Assembly: GCA_011525845.1 (NCBI GenBank)
Contig: WYBP01000014.1
Span: 186,001-250,000, forward strand
Reading direction: 5' to 3'
DNA length: 64,000 nucleotides
DNA from: Gemmatimonadaceae bacterium
Lineage (GTDB): Bacteria; Gemmatimonadota; Gemmatimonadetes; Gemmatimonadales; Gemmatimonadaceae
Position numbers and translations under genes: made by a program. The first letter of the stretch is position 1. Every line of letters starts with the position of its first letter. Positions 50,471 through 60,196 of the stretch are shown piece after piece. A model generated the notes under the pieces. The model had not been told where the DNA came from, did not search any database, and saw nothing but the letters and a program-made list of their open reading frames with translations.

Positions 50471-52641
50471 GGTTCCGGCCTCAGCTTCCGCTCCAGATAC
50501 TCCGCGATCGCCGCGTTCACCCGCTTCTGGTTCTCGTGCCGCATGAAGTGGTGCGTGTCGTCCACGATCGTGATCTCCTCGTACTCGACACCCTGCGCCT
50601 TGAGGCGCTGGATCAGGTCCACCGTCTGGCTGAAGCGCACGTTCCGGTCGTCGTCGCCGTGGATGAGCAGCACCGGCGAGCGCCAGGTCTTCACCGCGGA
50701 GACCGGCGACGACTGCCAAGCGAGGTCGGCGAGCCACTGCAACTCCGCGGCGGGACGCTCGTAGCGCCAGGTCGAACCGCCGAATCGGCTCCCGCCATCC
50801 GAGGTGAAGTCGTGCACGCCGTGGATGTCCACGCCCGCCGCGAAGATGTCGGAGTTGCGGCCGAGGGCGAGGGCGGTGAGGTAGCCCCCATAGGAGCCGC
50901 CGTAGATGCCGATCCGCGCGGGGTCCACGTTGGCGAGCGTGCGCAGGTACTCCCCCGCCGCCTTCACATCGAGGTACTCCGACGCCCCCGCGACGCCCGC
51001 GCGGCGCGGGCGGTGGAAGTCGTGCCCGTAGCCGATGCCGAGCCGGTAGTTGATCGAGAGCACCACGAAGCCGCGGCTCGCGAGGTACTGGTTCATCGCG
51101 TACGCGTTCCAGTAGTAGTCGCTGTAGTGCCAGCCGAGGAGCATCTGGCGCGGCGGGCCGCCATGCACGTAGACCACGGCGGGCTTGCGGGCGGGACCGC
51201 CGGCGGGAGGCTCGAAGAGCTGCGCGTGCACGAGCACGCTGTCGCTCGCGCGGTAGGTCACCTGCTTGGGCGTGACGAGGCGCGCGGCGGGGAACTCCTC
51301 GGGCACGCGGTCGGCGCCGATCCAGCGTGGCGTGGCGCCATCGAGCACCATCGGCACCGGCGCGCGCTGTGCGGTGGCACCGATCGCGGCGATGCGGCCG
51401 CTGCCCATCGAGACTGGCGTCCACTCGAGTCCGGTGCCGGGGGTCAGCACCTCGGGCGCGGCGCGGTCCACCGGCGCGCGCACGATGTGGCGGCGGTCGA
51501 TGTCCCCGGCGGTGGCGCCGAGGTTCCCGGCGTAGAGCAGGTGCCGCCCGTCGCGCGAGAGCGTGATGTACTCCGCCATGTGGTCGCCCGGCGTGAGCAG
51601 GATCGGCGCTTCGCTCCCGGCGGCGGTCATCGAGTAGAGGTGCGGCCAGCCGTCGTGGTAGGAGAGGAATGCGATCCGGTCTCCCGCGGCCCAGTGTAGG
51701 TTCACGCCGCCGTGCGTGGAGGGCACGGAGCCCTTGAGGGAGAGCTCGCTGCTCCAGCGCAGCTTCGCCTCCCCGGTGCGTGCGTCGGCCACCATCAGGC
51801 TCCAGGGCGCGGGCACCGGCTCGAGCGATGGGTTCGGCGGCCCGCCCGCCCCGCTGCGCCGTGCGAAGACGAGACGAGTGCCGTCCGGCGACCAGCGCGG
51901 CGACCAGTCGCGGCTCGTGCTCGGTGCCACCCAGAGGATGGGGGTGGTGGCGTTGGTGTAGATGCCGATGAAGGCGTGGTCGCCGCGGCCGGAGACGAAG
52001 GCGATGCGCGAGCCGTCCGGGGAGAAGCGCGCGTCGCTCGCGGAGCCGCGGAGGGTGAAGAGCCGCTTGGCCGGCGCCGAGCCGTCTATCGGCGACTGCC
52101 AGAGTGCGCCGGCGCGCTGGAAGACGATCATGTCCGAGCGCGGCGAGATCACCGGGCTCTCGCCCTCGCCGAGCGAGACGGGCGTGCCGCCCGCGAACGG
52201 GACCGTCCAGATCTCGACGCGCGTGGGTGTCGGCATCCCCAGCGGGTTCACGGGGAGCGCGTCATCCCAGTTGGAGCCGAAGTCGCCGCCCCGCATGTAG
52301 ACGACCCACTTCCCGTCGGCCGAGATGGAGACGTCGTTGAGCTCCTGTCCGTCGTCGAGCGTGTAGTCGGTGAGCCGGCGTGCCGCGAAGGCCGGACCCT
52401 CCGCGACCCAGACGTTGCGCAGGCCGCGCTCGTTCAGGGTCCACGCGAGCCGCTCGCCCGTGGCGGCGGCGGTCAGGTTCGTCGGGTAGGGCGCGCTCAT
52501 CACCTGCGCGAGGGTGAACCCGCCGGTGGTCTGCTGCGCTGCGATCGTGAGCGGGAGGGCGAGCGCGAGCGCGGCAGCGCGTACGGTTGCGAGTGCGGCA
52601 GCGCGCGCGCCGGCGCGCGCGATTCTGGATCGTATCGACAT
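50467..52641 (-). CDS. Secreted S9-family prolyl oligopeptidase-type peptidase
   Basis: Predicted 724 aa. Signal peptide near ALALALPLTIAAQ from the ATG at 52641. The N-terminal beta-propeller (about residues 40-440) has WD40-like-type repeats such as ISADGKWVVYM, DARFSPDGSRIAFVSG and SPRWSPDGTRLVFAR. The C-terminal alpha/beta hydrolase domain carries Ser in GIYGGSYGGYLTAL, Asp in IHGDDDRNVRF and His in DDTHHFMRH. It should cleave oligopeptides outside the cytoplasm. It is divergent from the kinase gene. Confidence 0.94.
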   Translation of the reverse strand: MSIRSRIARAGARAAALATVRAAALALALPLTIAAQQTTGGFTLAQVMSAPYPTNLTAAATGERLAWTLNERGLRNVWVAEGPAFAARRLTDYTLDDGQELNDVSISADGKWVVYMRGGDFGSNWDDALPVNPLGMPTPTRVEIWTVPFAGGTPVSLGEGESPVISPRSDMIVFQRAGALWQSPIDGSAPAKRLFTLRGSASDARFSPDGSRIAFVSGRGDHAFIGIYTNATTPILWVAPSTSRDWSPRWSPDGTRLVFARRSGAGGPPNPSLEPVPAPWSLMVADARTGEAKLRWSSELSLKGSVPSTHGGVNLHWAAGDRIAFLSYHDGWPHLYSMTAAGSEAPILLTPGDHMAEYITLSRDGRHLLYAGNLGATAGDIDRRHIVRAPVDRAAPEVLTPGTGLEWTPVSMGSGRIAAIGATAQRAPVPMVLDGATPRWIGADRVPEEFPAARLVTPKQVTYRASDSVLVHAQLFEPPAGGPARKPAVVYVHGGPPRQMLLGWHYSDYYWNAYAMNQYLASRGFVVLSINYRLGIGYGHDFHRPRRAGVAGASEYLDVKAAGEYLRTLANVDPARIGIYGGSYGGYLTALALGRNSDIFAAGVDIHGVHDFTSDGGSRFGGSTWRYERPAAELQWLADLAWQSSPVSAVKTWRSPVLLIHGDDDRNVRFSQTVDLIQRLKAQGVEYEEITIVDDTHHFMRHENQKRVNAAIAEYLERKLRPEP

Positions 52642-52746
52642 GGGGACCTCAGGAGTGGGCACTTCCGTACGCGCGAAATCGTAGCCGTTCGCTGGCCGCG
52701 GCGCGACGGGTGAGGCATATTCGTCGGACCCCCGAACCCGGACGGC

Positions 52747-55700
52747 ATGGAAGACCTGCGGCCCAGACTCGAGAAGGCGCTCGCCGATCAGTACGTCATC
52801 GAGCGCGAACTCGGCGGGGGTGGGATGTCGCGGACGTATCTGGCCCGCGAGAAGGCCTTCGACCGGCGGGTGGTCATCAAGGTCCTGGCGCCGGAACTCC
52901 TGGCGGGGATCTCGGTGGAGCGCTTCCGTCGCGAGATCCTCCTGGCCGCGCAGCTGCAGCACCCGCACGTGGTGCCGGTGCTCACCGCGGGGGACGTGGG
53001 CGGGCTCCCCTGGTTCACGATGCCCTATGTGGACGGGAACTCCCTGCGCTACCGCCTGGGCGAGGGGCCGCTCCGCATCGCGGAGGTGCTGGGCATCCTG
53101 CGCGACGTGGCGCGCGCGCTGGCCTATGCGCACCAGCATGGGATCGTCCACCGCGACATCAAGCCGGACAACGTGCTCCTCTCCAGCGGGAGTGCGACGG
53201 TCACCGACTTCGGCATCGCGAAGGCGATCAGTGCCGCGCGCGGCGGCGACGAGCCCTTCGGCGCGACCCTCACGGTCGCCGGCACCTCGATCGGCACGCC
53301 GACGTACATGGCGCCGGAGCAGGCGGCGGGCGATCCCGGCACGAACCATCGCTCCGACCTCTACTCCTTCGGCGTGATGGCGTACGAGATGCTGGCGGGC
53401 CAGCCCCCGTTCCACGGGCTCACCCCCACGAAGATGCTCGCCGCGCAGCTGGGCGAGACGCCGAAGGACATCCGCACCCTCCGCGCGGACTGCCCCGAGC
53501 CGCTCGCGGACCTCGTCATGCGCTGCCTCGAGAAGGATCCCGACGCGCGACCGCAGCAGGCGGGCGATGTGGCCCGCGTGCTCGACAACATCGCGTCGAG
53601 CGGTGCGGGTGCGGCCGCGCCCTCGATCCTGGCGGGTGGGCGGATCCGCTTCGGCAAGGCCGTCGCGCTCTGGGCCGGGGCGACGGCGCTCGTCGCCCTC
53701 ACCGCTTGGGCAGCGACGGACGTGATCGGCCTCCCCGACTGGGTCTTTCCCGGATCGCTCGGCGTGATGCTCGCGGGACTGCCCGTGATCCTCACCACCT
53801 GGTACGTGCAGCGTGCGGTGCACCGGGCGTACACCGCCACGCCGCAGTACACACCGGGAGGCACGAACACGGCGTCGCACGGCACGATGCACACCTTCGC
53901 GATCAAGGCGAGCCCGCACCTTTCCTGGCGGCGCGCCTGGCTGGGTGGGGGGATCGCGGTGGGAAGCTTCGCGGCGCTGGTGATCTCGTTCATGGTGATG
54001 CGGGCGATGGGGATCGGGCCGTTCGGGTCGCTGCAGGGGCGCGGGACGTTCGGCGCGGAGGAGACGCTCGTCGTCGCGGACTTCCGGAGCCCGCCTGGCG
54101 ATTCCACGCTCGGGGCGACGGCAGCCGAGGCGCTGCGCACCGACCTCGCGCAGTCCCGGTCGCTGCAGGTGCTCTCGCGCGCCAGCATGCGGCAGGTCCT
54201 GTCGCTGATGCAGCGCGCGGACGAGAGCACCGTGCCGTTCGAGCTCGCGCGCGAGATCGCGACGCGCGAGGGCGCCAAGGCGCTGCTCGATGGCGGGATC
54301 GTCCAGATCGGGCAGAGCTACGTCGTCTCGGCGCGCCTCGTCTCGGCGCTCGACGGCACCGAGCTCGTCACCTTCCGCGAGACCGCGAACGGGGAGGACG
54401 ACCTGATCCTCGCCCTCGGCAAGCTCTCGCGCGCGGTGCGCGAGCGCGCCGGGGAGTCGTTGCGCAACATCCGTCGGAGCTCCGAGCTTGAGCGCGTGAC
54501 CACGCCCTCGCTGGCGGCACTCCGCAAGTACGTCGAGGGATCACTCACCGCGGATGAGCGCGGCGAGCAGGAGCGGGGGCTCGCGCTGCTGCAGGAGGCG
54601 GTCACGATCGACACCGCCTTCGCGATGGCATGGCGCAAGATCGCCGTGCTGCTGAACAACGAGGGGCGCGAGCGGGCGCGGGCGCTCGAGGCGATCGAGA
54701 CCTCGTTCCGGCATCGCGCACGGCTCACCGAGGAGGAGCGCCTCCTCACCGAAGGGTACTACTACACGCGCGGCCCGAAGCCCGACCCCGACAAGGCGAT
54801 CGCCGCCTATGAGGCGGCGGTGGTGCTGGACTCCACCAACACGTCGGCGTTGAACAACGCCGCGGTGGTGCGCGGCGACCGGCGCGAGTTCGAGCGCGCG
54901 GAGGAGCTCTACCGCCGGGTCGTCCGGCTCCCGCGCACCTTCGGGGGCGCGTTCACGAACCTGCTGGCGACGCAGATCCGCAATGGCCGCAGCCCCGCCG
55001 CGCTCGACTCCACGCGCGACCTGTTCCACGAGCGTTTCCCGACGAGCGCCGACCTCTGGGAGGGGGACTGGTTCGTCGCGGTCGGGAGCGGTGACTTCGG
55101 CGCGGCCGACTCGATCAGCCGAGCGGTGAGTGAAACCGCGCGCACGGCCCGGCAGTCGATCCGCTCCGCGCGGTCGGTCGGCCTGGTGGCGGAGTTGCGT
55201 GGCCGCCCTCGCGAGGCGCAGCGCTGGACCACGCGGACCAACGAGGCGACGCTTCGCGTCGACCCATCCGCCGCGACGCGCCAGCTCTTCGCGTTCGACT
55301 CCGCCTACTTCCTGGCGGGCGTGCTCGAGCGTCCCGCCGAGGCGCGTGCCATGCTCGCACGCGGCCTCGCCCGCGTGCCGATGTCGGCGATCCCCGCCGC
55401 GGAACGTGACTGGAACTACCTGGGCCAGCTCGCGGTCAACGCGCGCGACCCCGCACTCGCGCGCCAGGCGCGCGACGGATTCAGCCGCGACCAGGCCGCC
55501 TCGACGCCTGATCCGGAGGGCGCTCGCGCCCGGTTCGAGGTGTGGGTGGCCATGGCCGAGCAACGCTGGGATGCGGCCATCCCTCTCATCCACGACGCGA
55601 GTCGCCGGTTCATGATGTCCGAGCATCGCGCCACCGCACTCCTCGCGCAGGCGCACGACCTCGCAGGTCGACCCGACTCCGCGATCGTCTACTTCGAGCG

Positions 55701-55920
55701 CTTCGCGTCGATCCCCGACCCGAACCTGTTCTCGCACGCGGAGTACCTCGCGGGCACGCACAAGCGACTCGGCGAGCTCTACGACGCCAAGGGAGAGACG
55801 GCGAAGGCGATCGAGCACTTTACGGCGTTCGTGGAGCTCTGGCGGGACGCCGAGCCCGAGCTGCAGCCCAAGGTCACGGCCGTGCGCAACCGCCTCGCAC
55901 GCCTCCGCCCTCCTGGGTAG
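52747..55920 (+). CDS. Serine/threonine protein kinase with membrane segments and TPR tail
   Basis: Predicted 1057 aa. The kinase domain spans about residues 15-280: glycine loop ELGGGGMSRTYLA, Lys45, HRDIKPDN from residue 135, DFGIAKAI and the APE motif in YMAPEQAAGD. Hydrophobic segments near 305-350 and 395-420 are membrane helices. The extracytoplasmic part contains a domain like those in adenylate-cyclase/TPR proteins (VLSRASMRQVLSLM) and then tetratricopeptide units to the end. This architecture is frequent in Gemmatimonadota and Acidobacteriota. Substrates are unknown. A membrane gene follows 14 bases later. Confidence 0.93.
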   Translation: MEDLRPRLEKALADQYVIERELGGGGMSRTYLAREKAFDRRVVIKVLAPELLAGISVERFRREILLAAQLQHPHVVPVLTAGDVGGLPWFTMPYVDGNSLRYRLGEGPLRIAEVLGILRDVARALAYAHQHGIVHRDIKPDNVLLSSGSATVTDFGIAKAISAARGGDEPFGATLTVAGTSIGTPTYMAPEQAAGDPGTNHRSDLYSFGVMAYEMLAGQPPFHGLTPTKMLAAQLGETPKDIRTLRADCPEPLADLVMRCLEKDPDARPQQAGDVARVLDNIASSGAGAAAPSILAGGRIRFGKAVALWAGATALVALTAWAATDVIGLPDWVFPGSLGVMLAGLPVILTTWYVQRAVHRAYTATPQYTPGGTNTASHGTMHTFAIKASPHLSWRRAWLGGGIAVGSFAALVISFMVMRAMGIGPFGSLQGRGTFGAEETLVVADFRSPPGDSTLGATAAEALRTDLAQSRSLQVLSRASMRQVLSLMQRADESTVPFELAREIATREGAKALLDGGIVQIGQSYVVSARLVSALDGTELVTFRETANGEDDLILALGKLSRAVRERAGESLRNIRRSSELERVTTPSLAALRKYVEGSLTADERGEQERGLALLQEAVTIDTAFAMAWRKIAVLLNNEGRERARALEAIETSFRHRARLTEEERLLTEGYYYTRGPKPDPDKAIAAYEAAVVLDSTNTSALNNAAVVRGDRREFERAEELYRRVVRLPRTFGGAFTNLLATQIRNGRSPAALDSTRDLFHERFPTSADLWEGDWFVAVGSGDFGAADSISRAVSETARTARQSIRSARSVGLVAELRGRPREAQRWTTRTNEATLRVDPSAATRQLFAFDSAYFLAGVLERPAEARAMLARGLARVPMSAIPAAERDWNYLGQLAVNARDPALARQARDGFSRDQAASTPDPEGARARFEVWVAMAEQRWDAAIPLIHDASRRFMMSEHRATALLAQAHDLAGRPDSAIVYFERFASIPDPNLFSHAEYLAGTHKRLGELYDAKGETAKAIEHFTAFVELWRDAEPELQPKVTAVRNRLARLRPPG

Positions 55921-55934
55921 CGCTGGGAGCGCGG

Positions 55935-56786
55935 ATGTCGCAAGAGACGACGATCTACCTCGTCAACCTGATCATCGGCCTGATCCTCGCGGCGCTGATG
56001 ACGCAGCACTGGCGGCGCGACGGGACCGAGCACGGCCTGCACTACTGGGCGGCGGCGGCGTGGGTCCTCGCCGTCGCCGACGTGCTCTTCGCGATGCGCC
56101 CCCTCCTGCCGCACTGGGCCGGCCGCTTCTTCCCGACGCTGATGGTCACGTTCGGGCACGCCGTGCTGCTGCTCGCCGCGCAGCGCACTGCGGAGCGGCG
56201 GGTCTCGTGGCGGGCCGTCGGCACCGTCGCACTCGTGCACGCCGTCGCGCTCGGATCGTTCCTCGCCTTCGCGCTGCCCTCGGAGTGGCGCACGGCGGTG
56301 AACGGACTGGCGTGGGGCGGGCTCTCCCTCGCCACGGCCGCCGCGTTGCGGAGGGGACCCGCGTCGATCCGGCGGGCGTACATCATCCCGGCCATGGTCA
56401 TGCTCTGGCAGGCCGTGTTCCACGCGGTGCGGACGCTGGCGGCCGTCCGCAGCGCGATGCAGCCCGACTCCGTGCTCCTGCCGTTGCTGCAGCTCTTCGG
56501 GGACCTCGAGGTCAGCCTCTTCATGGTGGCGCTCTTCGTCAGCGTGCTCGTCGCGCACCTGAGCGAGGTGAACGTGCAGCTGCGGGCCGCCGTGGGGGAC
56601 GTCCGTCAACTGTCGTCACTGCTCCGCATCTGCGCCTGGTGCAACAAGGTGCGCACCGACGCCGGGGAGTGGGAGCGCCTCGAGAAGTACCTGCGCGAGC
56701 GCCAGATCGACGTCTCGCATGCGATGTGCGAGAGTTGCGCGGCGAAGGCGGAGGCGGTCGACGATCGGGCGGGCCCCGCCACCTAG
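55935..56786 (+). CDS. Multi-helix membrane protein with a cysteine-rich C-terminal motif
   Basis: Predicted 283 aa, 14 bases after the kinase gene. About seven hydrophobic segments cover residues 5-220 (IYLVNLIIGLILAALM, VLLLAAQRT, VSLFMVALFVSVLVAH). A short coiled coil leads to ICAWCNKVRTDAGEWERLE and AMCESCAAK, two CxxC pairs. The same tail ends many bacterial PAS and receiver proteins, so it is probably a sensory output module that binds metal or responds to redox state. The partner kinase may be its target. No histidine-kinase domain is present. Confidence 0.75.
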   Translation: MSQETTIYLVNLIIGLILAALMTQHWRRDGTEHGLHYWAAAAWVLAVADVLFAMRPLLPHWAGRFFPTLMVTFGHAVLLLAAQRTAERRVSWRAVGTVALVHAVALGSFLAFALPSEWRTAVNGLAWGGLSLATAAALRRGPASIRRAYIIPAMVMLWQAVFHAVRTLAAVRSAMQPDSVLLPLLQLFGDLEVSLFMVALFVSVLVAHLSEVNVQLRAAVGDVRQLSSLLRICAWCNKVRTDAGEWERLEKYLRERQIDVSHAMCESCAAKAEAVDDRAGPAT

Positions 56787-56813
56787 CGCGCCACCGCCGC
56801 GGCCGGCGCGCGT

Positions 56814-57755
56814 TCAGCGCTCCCAGCCGCTGCGCGGCAGCCCGAGCCGCCAGCCGAGCGACACGCCCCAGTCCGGCGTGGATTCCGTGAAGCCGATCGT
56901 GAGCGACGCATTGAGGAAGCGACGCTCGGCGACCATGAGTCCGATGCCGGCGGTGGTCGAGACCGCGGGATCCGTGTCCGCGATCACGGCGGTGGAGGCG
57001 GACGCCGACCCCATCAGCGACCAGCGTCCCATCTCGCCATAGCTGCGCCCGACGCCCAGCGCGAGGCTCGTGAGGTCGCGCAGCGGCAGGTCCGGCAGGT
57101 CGCCGAGGATCCAGTGACTGAGGTCCGCGAAGAAGAACGTGCCGTTCCTGGCCGCGGCGAGCGTGAGGCCCCCGCCGAAGTCGAACTCCCCCGTCCCGAC
57201 ACCGGACGCGGGGTCGGCGAGGGGGAGCTTCACGAACCCCTGGGCGTTCACCCGCACCGCCCCGTCGGACGAGCGGAGGAGCTCGACCCCCGCATCCAGC
57301 ATCGGGTCGCCCAGCGTCGCCTCGAACGGCCCGGGACCTTCCACCGCGCCGCTGTCCACGATGGCGGATCCACCGCCACCGGAGCCGCCGCCGCGCCCGC
57401 GACGCGGCGAGGCGACCGGCTCACCCGACGCCCGGTCGCGCACCGAGCGCGCGAACGGCCCGCCCGTCGCGACGAACCGCCCTCCCACGTAGCTCAGGGC
57501 ACTGCTGTTCTGGACGAGGATGGGGAACGTGGCCCCGAGCCGCCAACGCTCGGCGGCCAGCAGGAGCCCGCTGTTCAGCAGGTAGCTCGTCGTGGGCTCG
57601 GTGAAGAGGAACTCGCCCGTGGACGCGCTCAGGCTCCCGCTGTACTCGAACCGCTGCGCCCTCGCGTCCGCGCCGACGAGCGACGCGGACGCGAGGACAG
57701 CGGCCAGCACGAGGTGGCGGACCCCTCGCCGGGAGCGCGCGATGTCGTCTGCCAT
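56814..57755 (-). CDS. Putative outer-membrane beta-barrel protein
   Basis: Predicted 313 aa. The ATG at 57755 is favoured because it lies four bases after the upstream stop and precedes a signal peptide (HLVLAAVLASASLVGADARAQ). The mature part has alternating beta strands (FEYSGSLSASTGEFLF, LLNSGLLLAAERWRLGA, ASLTIGFTES, WGVSLGWRLGL), suggesting a barrel. A Gly/Arg-rich loop (RRGRGGGSGGGGS) interrupts it. No family is recognised. It forms an operon with the glutamine-rich exported protein. Confidence 0.7.
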   Translation of the reverse strand: MADDIARSRRGVRHLVLAAVLASASLVGADARAQRFEYSGSLSASTGEFLFTEPTTSYLLNSGLLLAAERWRLGATFPILVQNSSALSYVGGRFVATGGPFARSVRDRASGEPVASPRRGRGGGSGGGGSAIVDSGAVEGPGPFEATLGDPMLDAGVELLRSSDGAVRVNAQGFVKLPLADPASGVGTGEFDFGGGLTLAAARNGTFFFADLSHWILGDLPDLPLRDLTSLALGVGRSYGEMGRWSLMGSASASTAVIADTDPAVSTTAGIGLMVAERRFLNASLTIGFTESTPDWGVSLGWRLGLPRSGWER

Positions 57756-57759
57756 CGCG

Positions 57760-58281
57760 CTACTCCGGAGGCTGCGCTTCGGTGCGCTGACGCACACGCT
57801 CCATCAGGCGCAGCGCACCGTCCAGCTCGTTCGCCATCGCATGGAGGCGTTCACGGAGCTGCGTCATGTCGCGCTGCATCTCTCCGTCGCCCTGGAACTC
57901 GCGACTGCGGATCATCTCCTGCGCGCGCTCCGCCAGCATCCGCATCTGCTGCGCCTGCTGGTCGAACGCCTCGCAGGTGCGGAGCATCAGCCGTTGCTGC
58001 TCGGTGGCCTGCGAGCGGGCCTGCGACTGCTGCATCTGCTGCTGGGCCCCCTGCGCGAGCTGGTGCGCCCGCTCCTGCAGCTGCGTCATGCGCTGCACGG
58101 TCTCCTGCATCTGGGCCATCATCTGCTGGTGCTGCTGCTGTTGCGCGGCGCTCTGCGCCTGCCGTGCCTGCTGTCCCTGCGCCGGCGCCCGGCTCGTGCC
58201 CTGCGCCCATGCGGCGCCCGTGACGAGCGAGGCGGCGGCGACCGCGGCCAGCGTGGACCGGATCATGCGTGTCGGTGACAT
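57760..58281 (-). CDS. Exported glutamine-rich coiled-coil protein
   Basis: Predicted 173 aa. A signal peptide (TLAAVAAASLVTGAAWAQ) follows the ATG at 58281. The mature chain is a long Gln-, Met- and Arg-rich helix (QQHQQMMAQMQETVQRM, QQQMQQSQARSQATEQQ) with one Cys in RTCEAFDQ. It is likely a periplasmic coiled coil, perhaps a chaperone or an envelope stress protein. A 72-bp-distant dyad suggests repressor control. It starts the two-gene unit with the barrel protein. Confidence 0.72.
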   Translation of the reverse strand: MSPTRMIRSTLAAVAAASLVTGAAWAQGTSRAPAQGQQARQAQSAAQQQQHQQMMAQMQETVQRMTQLQERAHQLAQGAQQQMQQSQARSQATEQQRLMLRTCEAFDQQAQQMRMLAERAQEMIRSREFQGDGEMQRDMTQLRERLHAMANELDGALRLMERVRQRTEAQPPE

Positions 58282-58352
58282 CGTGCCCTCCGTGGCGGTG
58301 CACGGCCGGACGGGACCCGACGGTCGGGAGCGATGAGCGTCGACCATGCACT

Positions 58353-58370
58353 ACTATAGTCGCATATAGT
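58353..58370. promoter_or_regulatory. Putative operator with 18-bp dyad
   Basis: A perfect dyad ACTATA-GTCGCA-TATAGT lies 72 bases upstream of the ATG at 58281. Outward extension is also nearly symmetric: CAC at 58349 against GTG at 58374 with one mismatch. It matches the dyad before the efflux operon at 24814 in arm sequence and spacing, which suggests a common regulator. Confidence 0.55.
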
Positions 58371-58397
58371 GGTGCTCGGTGCAGTCGGGCGTTTCCC

Positions 58398-58425
58398 CCG
58401 TCCGGCGTCGGCGGTCACCGGACGG
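58398..58425 (-). terminator. Hairpin after ettA
   Basis: Perfect 8-bp arms CCGTCCGG/CCGGACGG enclose a 12-base loop, 21 bases beyond the ettA stop on the same strand. No T-run follows. It is a candidate rho-independent-like terminator or 3' stabiliser. Confidence 0.45.
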
Positions 58426-58446
58426 CGGGAGGTGCGGCGGTGGGCC

Positions 58447-60120
58447 CTACCGCACCAACGGCTTGAACTTGATCCGGTGCGGCTGGTCCGCGTCCGCGCC
58501 CTTCCGCCGCTTCAGGTCCTCGATGTAGGCGCCGTAGTTCCCCTCGAACCAGACCACCTCGGAGTTCCCCTCGAAGGCGAGGATGTGCGTCGCCAGCCGG
58601 TCGAGGAACCACCGGTCGTGCGAGATCACGACCGCGCACCCGGAGTAGTCCGCGAGCGCCTCCTCGAGCGCACGTAGCGTGTCCACGTCGAGGTCGTTGG
58701 TCGGCTCGTCGAGGAGGAGGAGGTTCCCGCCGCTCATCACCGTCTTCGCGAGGTGGAGCCGGTTCCGCTCGCCTCCCGAGAGCACCGCCACCTTCTTCTG
58801 CTGGTCGGTGCCCTTGAAGTTGAAGCTCGCGAGGTAGGCGCGGCTGTTGATCTCCTTCTTGCCGACGACGATCGTCTCGTTGCCGTCCGAGATCTCCTCC
58901 CAGGCGGTCTTCTTCGGGTCGAGCGTGCGGGTCTGGTCCACGTAGGCGAGCTTCACCGTCTCGCCGACCGTGAGCGTGCCCGCGTCGGGCTGCTCGTGGC
59001 CGGTGATCATCCGGAAGAGGGTCGTCTTGCCGGCGCCGTTGGGGCCGATCACCCCCACGATCCCGCCGCGCGGGAGCGAGAAGTCGAGCGACTCGATCAG
59101 CAGCTTGTCGCCGTACCCCTTCTTGAGCTTCTTCGCGATCACCACGTCGTTGCCGAGCCGCGGCGCGGGCGGGATCACGATCTCATTGTTGGCGATCCGT
59201 TCGCTCTGCGCCTCGCTCGCCAACTCCTCGTACTTCTGGAGGCGCGCCTTGCTCTTGGCCTGCCGCGCGCGCGGCGCCATCCGCACCCACTCCAGCTCCC
59301 GCTCCAGCGAGCGCTGCCGCGCCGAGGCGACCTTCTCCTCCTGCGCGAGTCGCGTCTTCTTCTGCTCGAGCCAGCTGGAGTAGTTCCCCTCGTACGGCAC
59401 CCCGCGCCCGCGATCGAGCTCGAGGATCCACTTGGCGACGTTGTCGAGGAAGTAGCGGTCGTGCGTGATCGCCACCACGGTGCCGGGGAAGCTCTCGAGG
59501 AAGTGCTCCAGCCATGCCACCGACTCCGCGTCGAGGTGGTTGGTCGGCTCGTCGAGGAGGAGCATGTCCGGCTCCTCGAGGAGCACGCGGCAGAGCGCGA
59601 CGCGCCGCTTCTCGCCGCCGGAGAGCGTCTTCACCCCCGCGTCCGGCGGCGGGAGCCGCAGCGCGTCCATCGCGACCTCGATCTTGTTGTCGAGGTTCCA
59701 GAGGTCGTGCGCGTCGATCTGCTCCTGCACCTTCCCCTGCTCCTCGATCAGCGCGTTCATCGCGTCGTCGTCCATCGGCTCGGCGAACTTGAGCGAGATC
59801 GCCTCGAACCGCTTGAGCAGGTCGCGCTGCGCCTTCACGGCGAGCTCCACGTTCCCCTGCACCGTGAGCGACTCGTCGAGCTGCGGCTCCTGCGGGAGGT
59901 AGCCGATGCGCGTGCCCTTGTGGGCCCACGCCTCGCCCTGGAAGTCGGTGTCGACCCCCGCCATGATCTTGAGGAGCGACGACTTGCCCGCGCCGTTCGG
60001 CCCCAGCACGCCGATCTTCGCGCCGGGATAGAAGGAGAGCCAGATGTCGTCGAGGATGATGCGCGAAGGCGGGATCACCTTCTTGAGCGCCTTCATCACA
60101 TAGATGAACTGCGGAGCCAC
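58447..60120 (-). CDS. ettA: Energy-dependent translational throttle protein EttA (ABC-F)
   Basis: Predicted 557 aa, full length. Two ABC domains: Walker [15 protein letters not shown] and [14 protein letters not shown], signatures [13 protein letters not shown] and [13 protein letters not shown]. Between them lies the arm/linker ([20 protein letters not shown]). The start ([17 protein letters not shown]) and end ([20 protein letters not shown]) are diagnostic of EttA. The protein binds the ribosomal E site and gates the first peptide bond in response to the ATP/ADP ratio. No membrane segments, as expected. A single-gene unit. Confidence 0.96.
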   Translation of the reverse strand: MAPQFIYVMKALKKVIPPSRIILDDIWLSFYPGAKIGVLGPNGAGKSSLLKIMAGVDTDFQGEAWAHKGTRIGYLPQEPQLDESLTVQGNVELAVKAQRDLLKRFEAISLKFAEPMDDDAMNALIEEQGKVQEQIDAHDLWNLDNKIEVAMDALRLPPPDAGVKTLSGGEKRRVALCRVLLEEPDMLLLDEPTNHLDAESVAWLEHFLESFPGTVVAITHDRYFLDNVAKWILELDRGRGVPYEGNYSSWLEQKKTRLAQEEKVASARQRSLERELEWVRMAPRARQAKSKARLQKYEELASEAQSERIANNEIVIPPAPRLGNDVVIAKKLKKGYGDKLLIESLDFSLPRGGIVGVIGPNGAGKTTLFRMITGHEQPDAGTLTVGETVKLAYVDQTRTLDPKKTAWEEISDGNETIVVGKKEINSRAYLASFNFKGTDQQKKVAVLSGGERNRLHLAKTVMSGGNLLLLDEPTNDLDVDTLRALEEALADYSGCAVVISHDRWFLDRLATHILAFEGNSEVVWFEGNYGAYIEDLKRRKGADADQPHRIKFKPLVR

Positions 60121-60196
60121 GGCGGGGACGGGTTCGGGATGAGGAGTGGTCGGCGGCGCGCGGGAGCGTGCCGGCCTCGACCGAGGGCCCAGAAAG

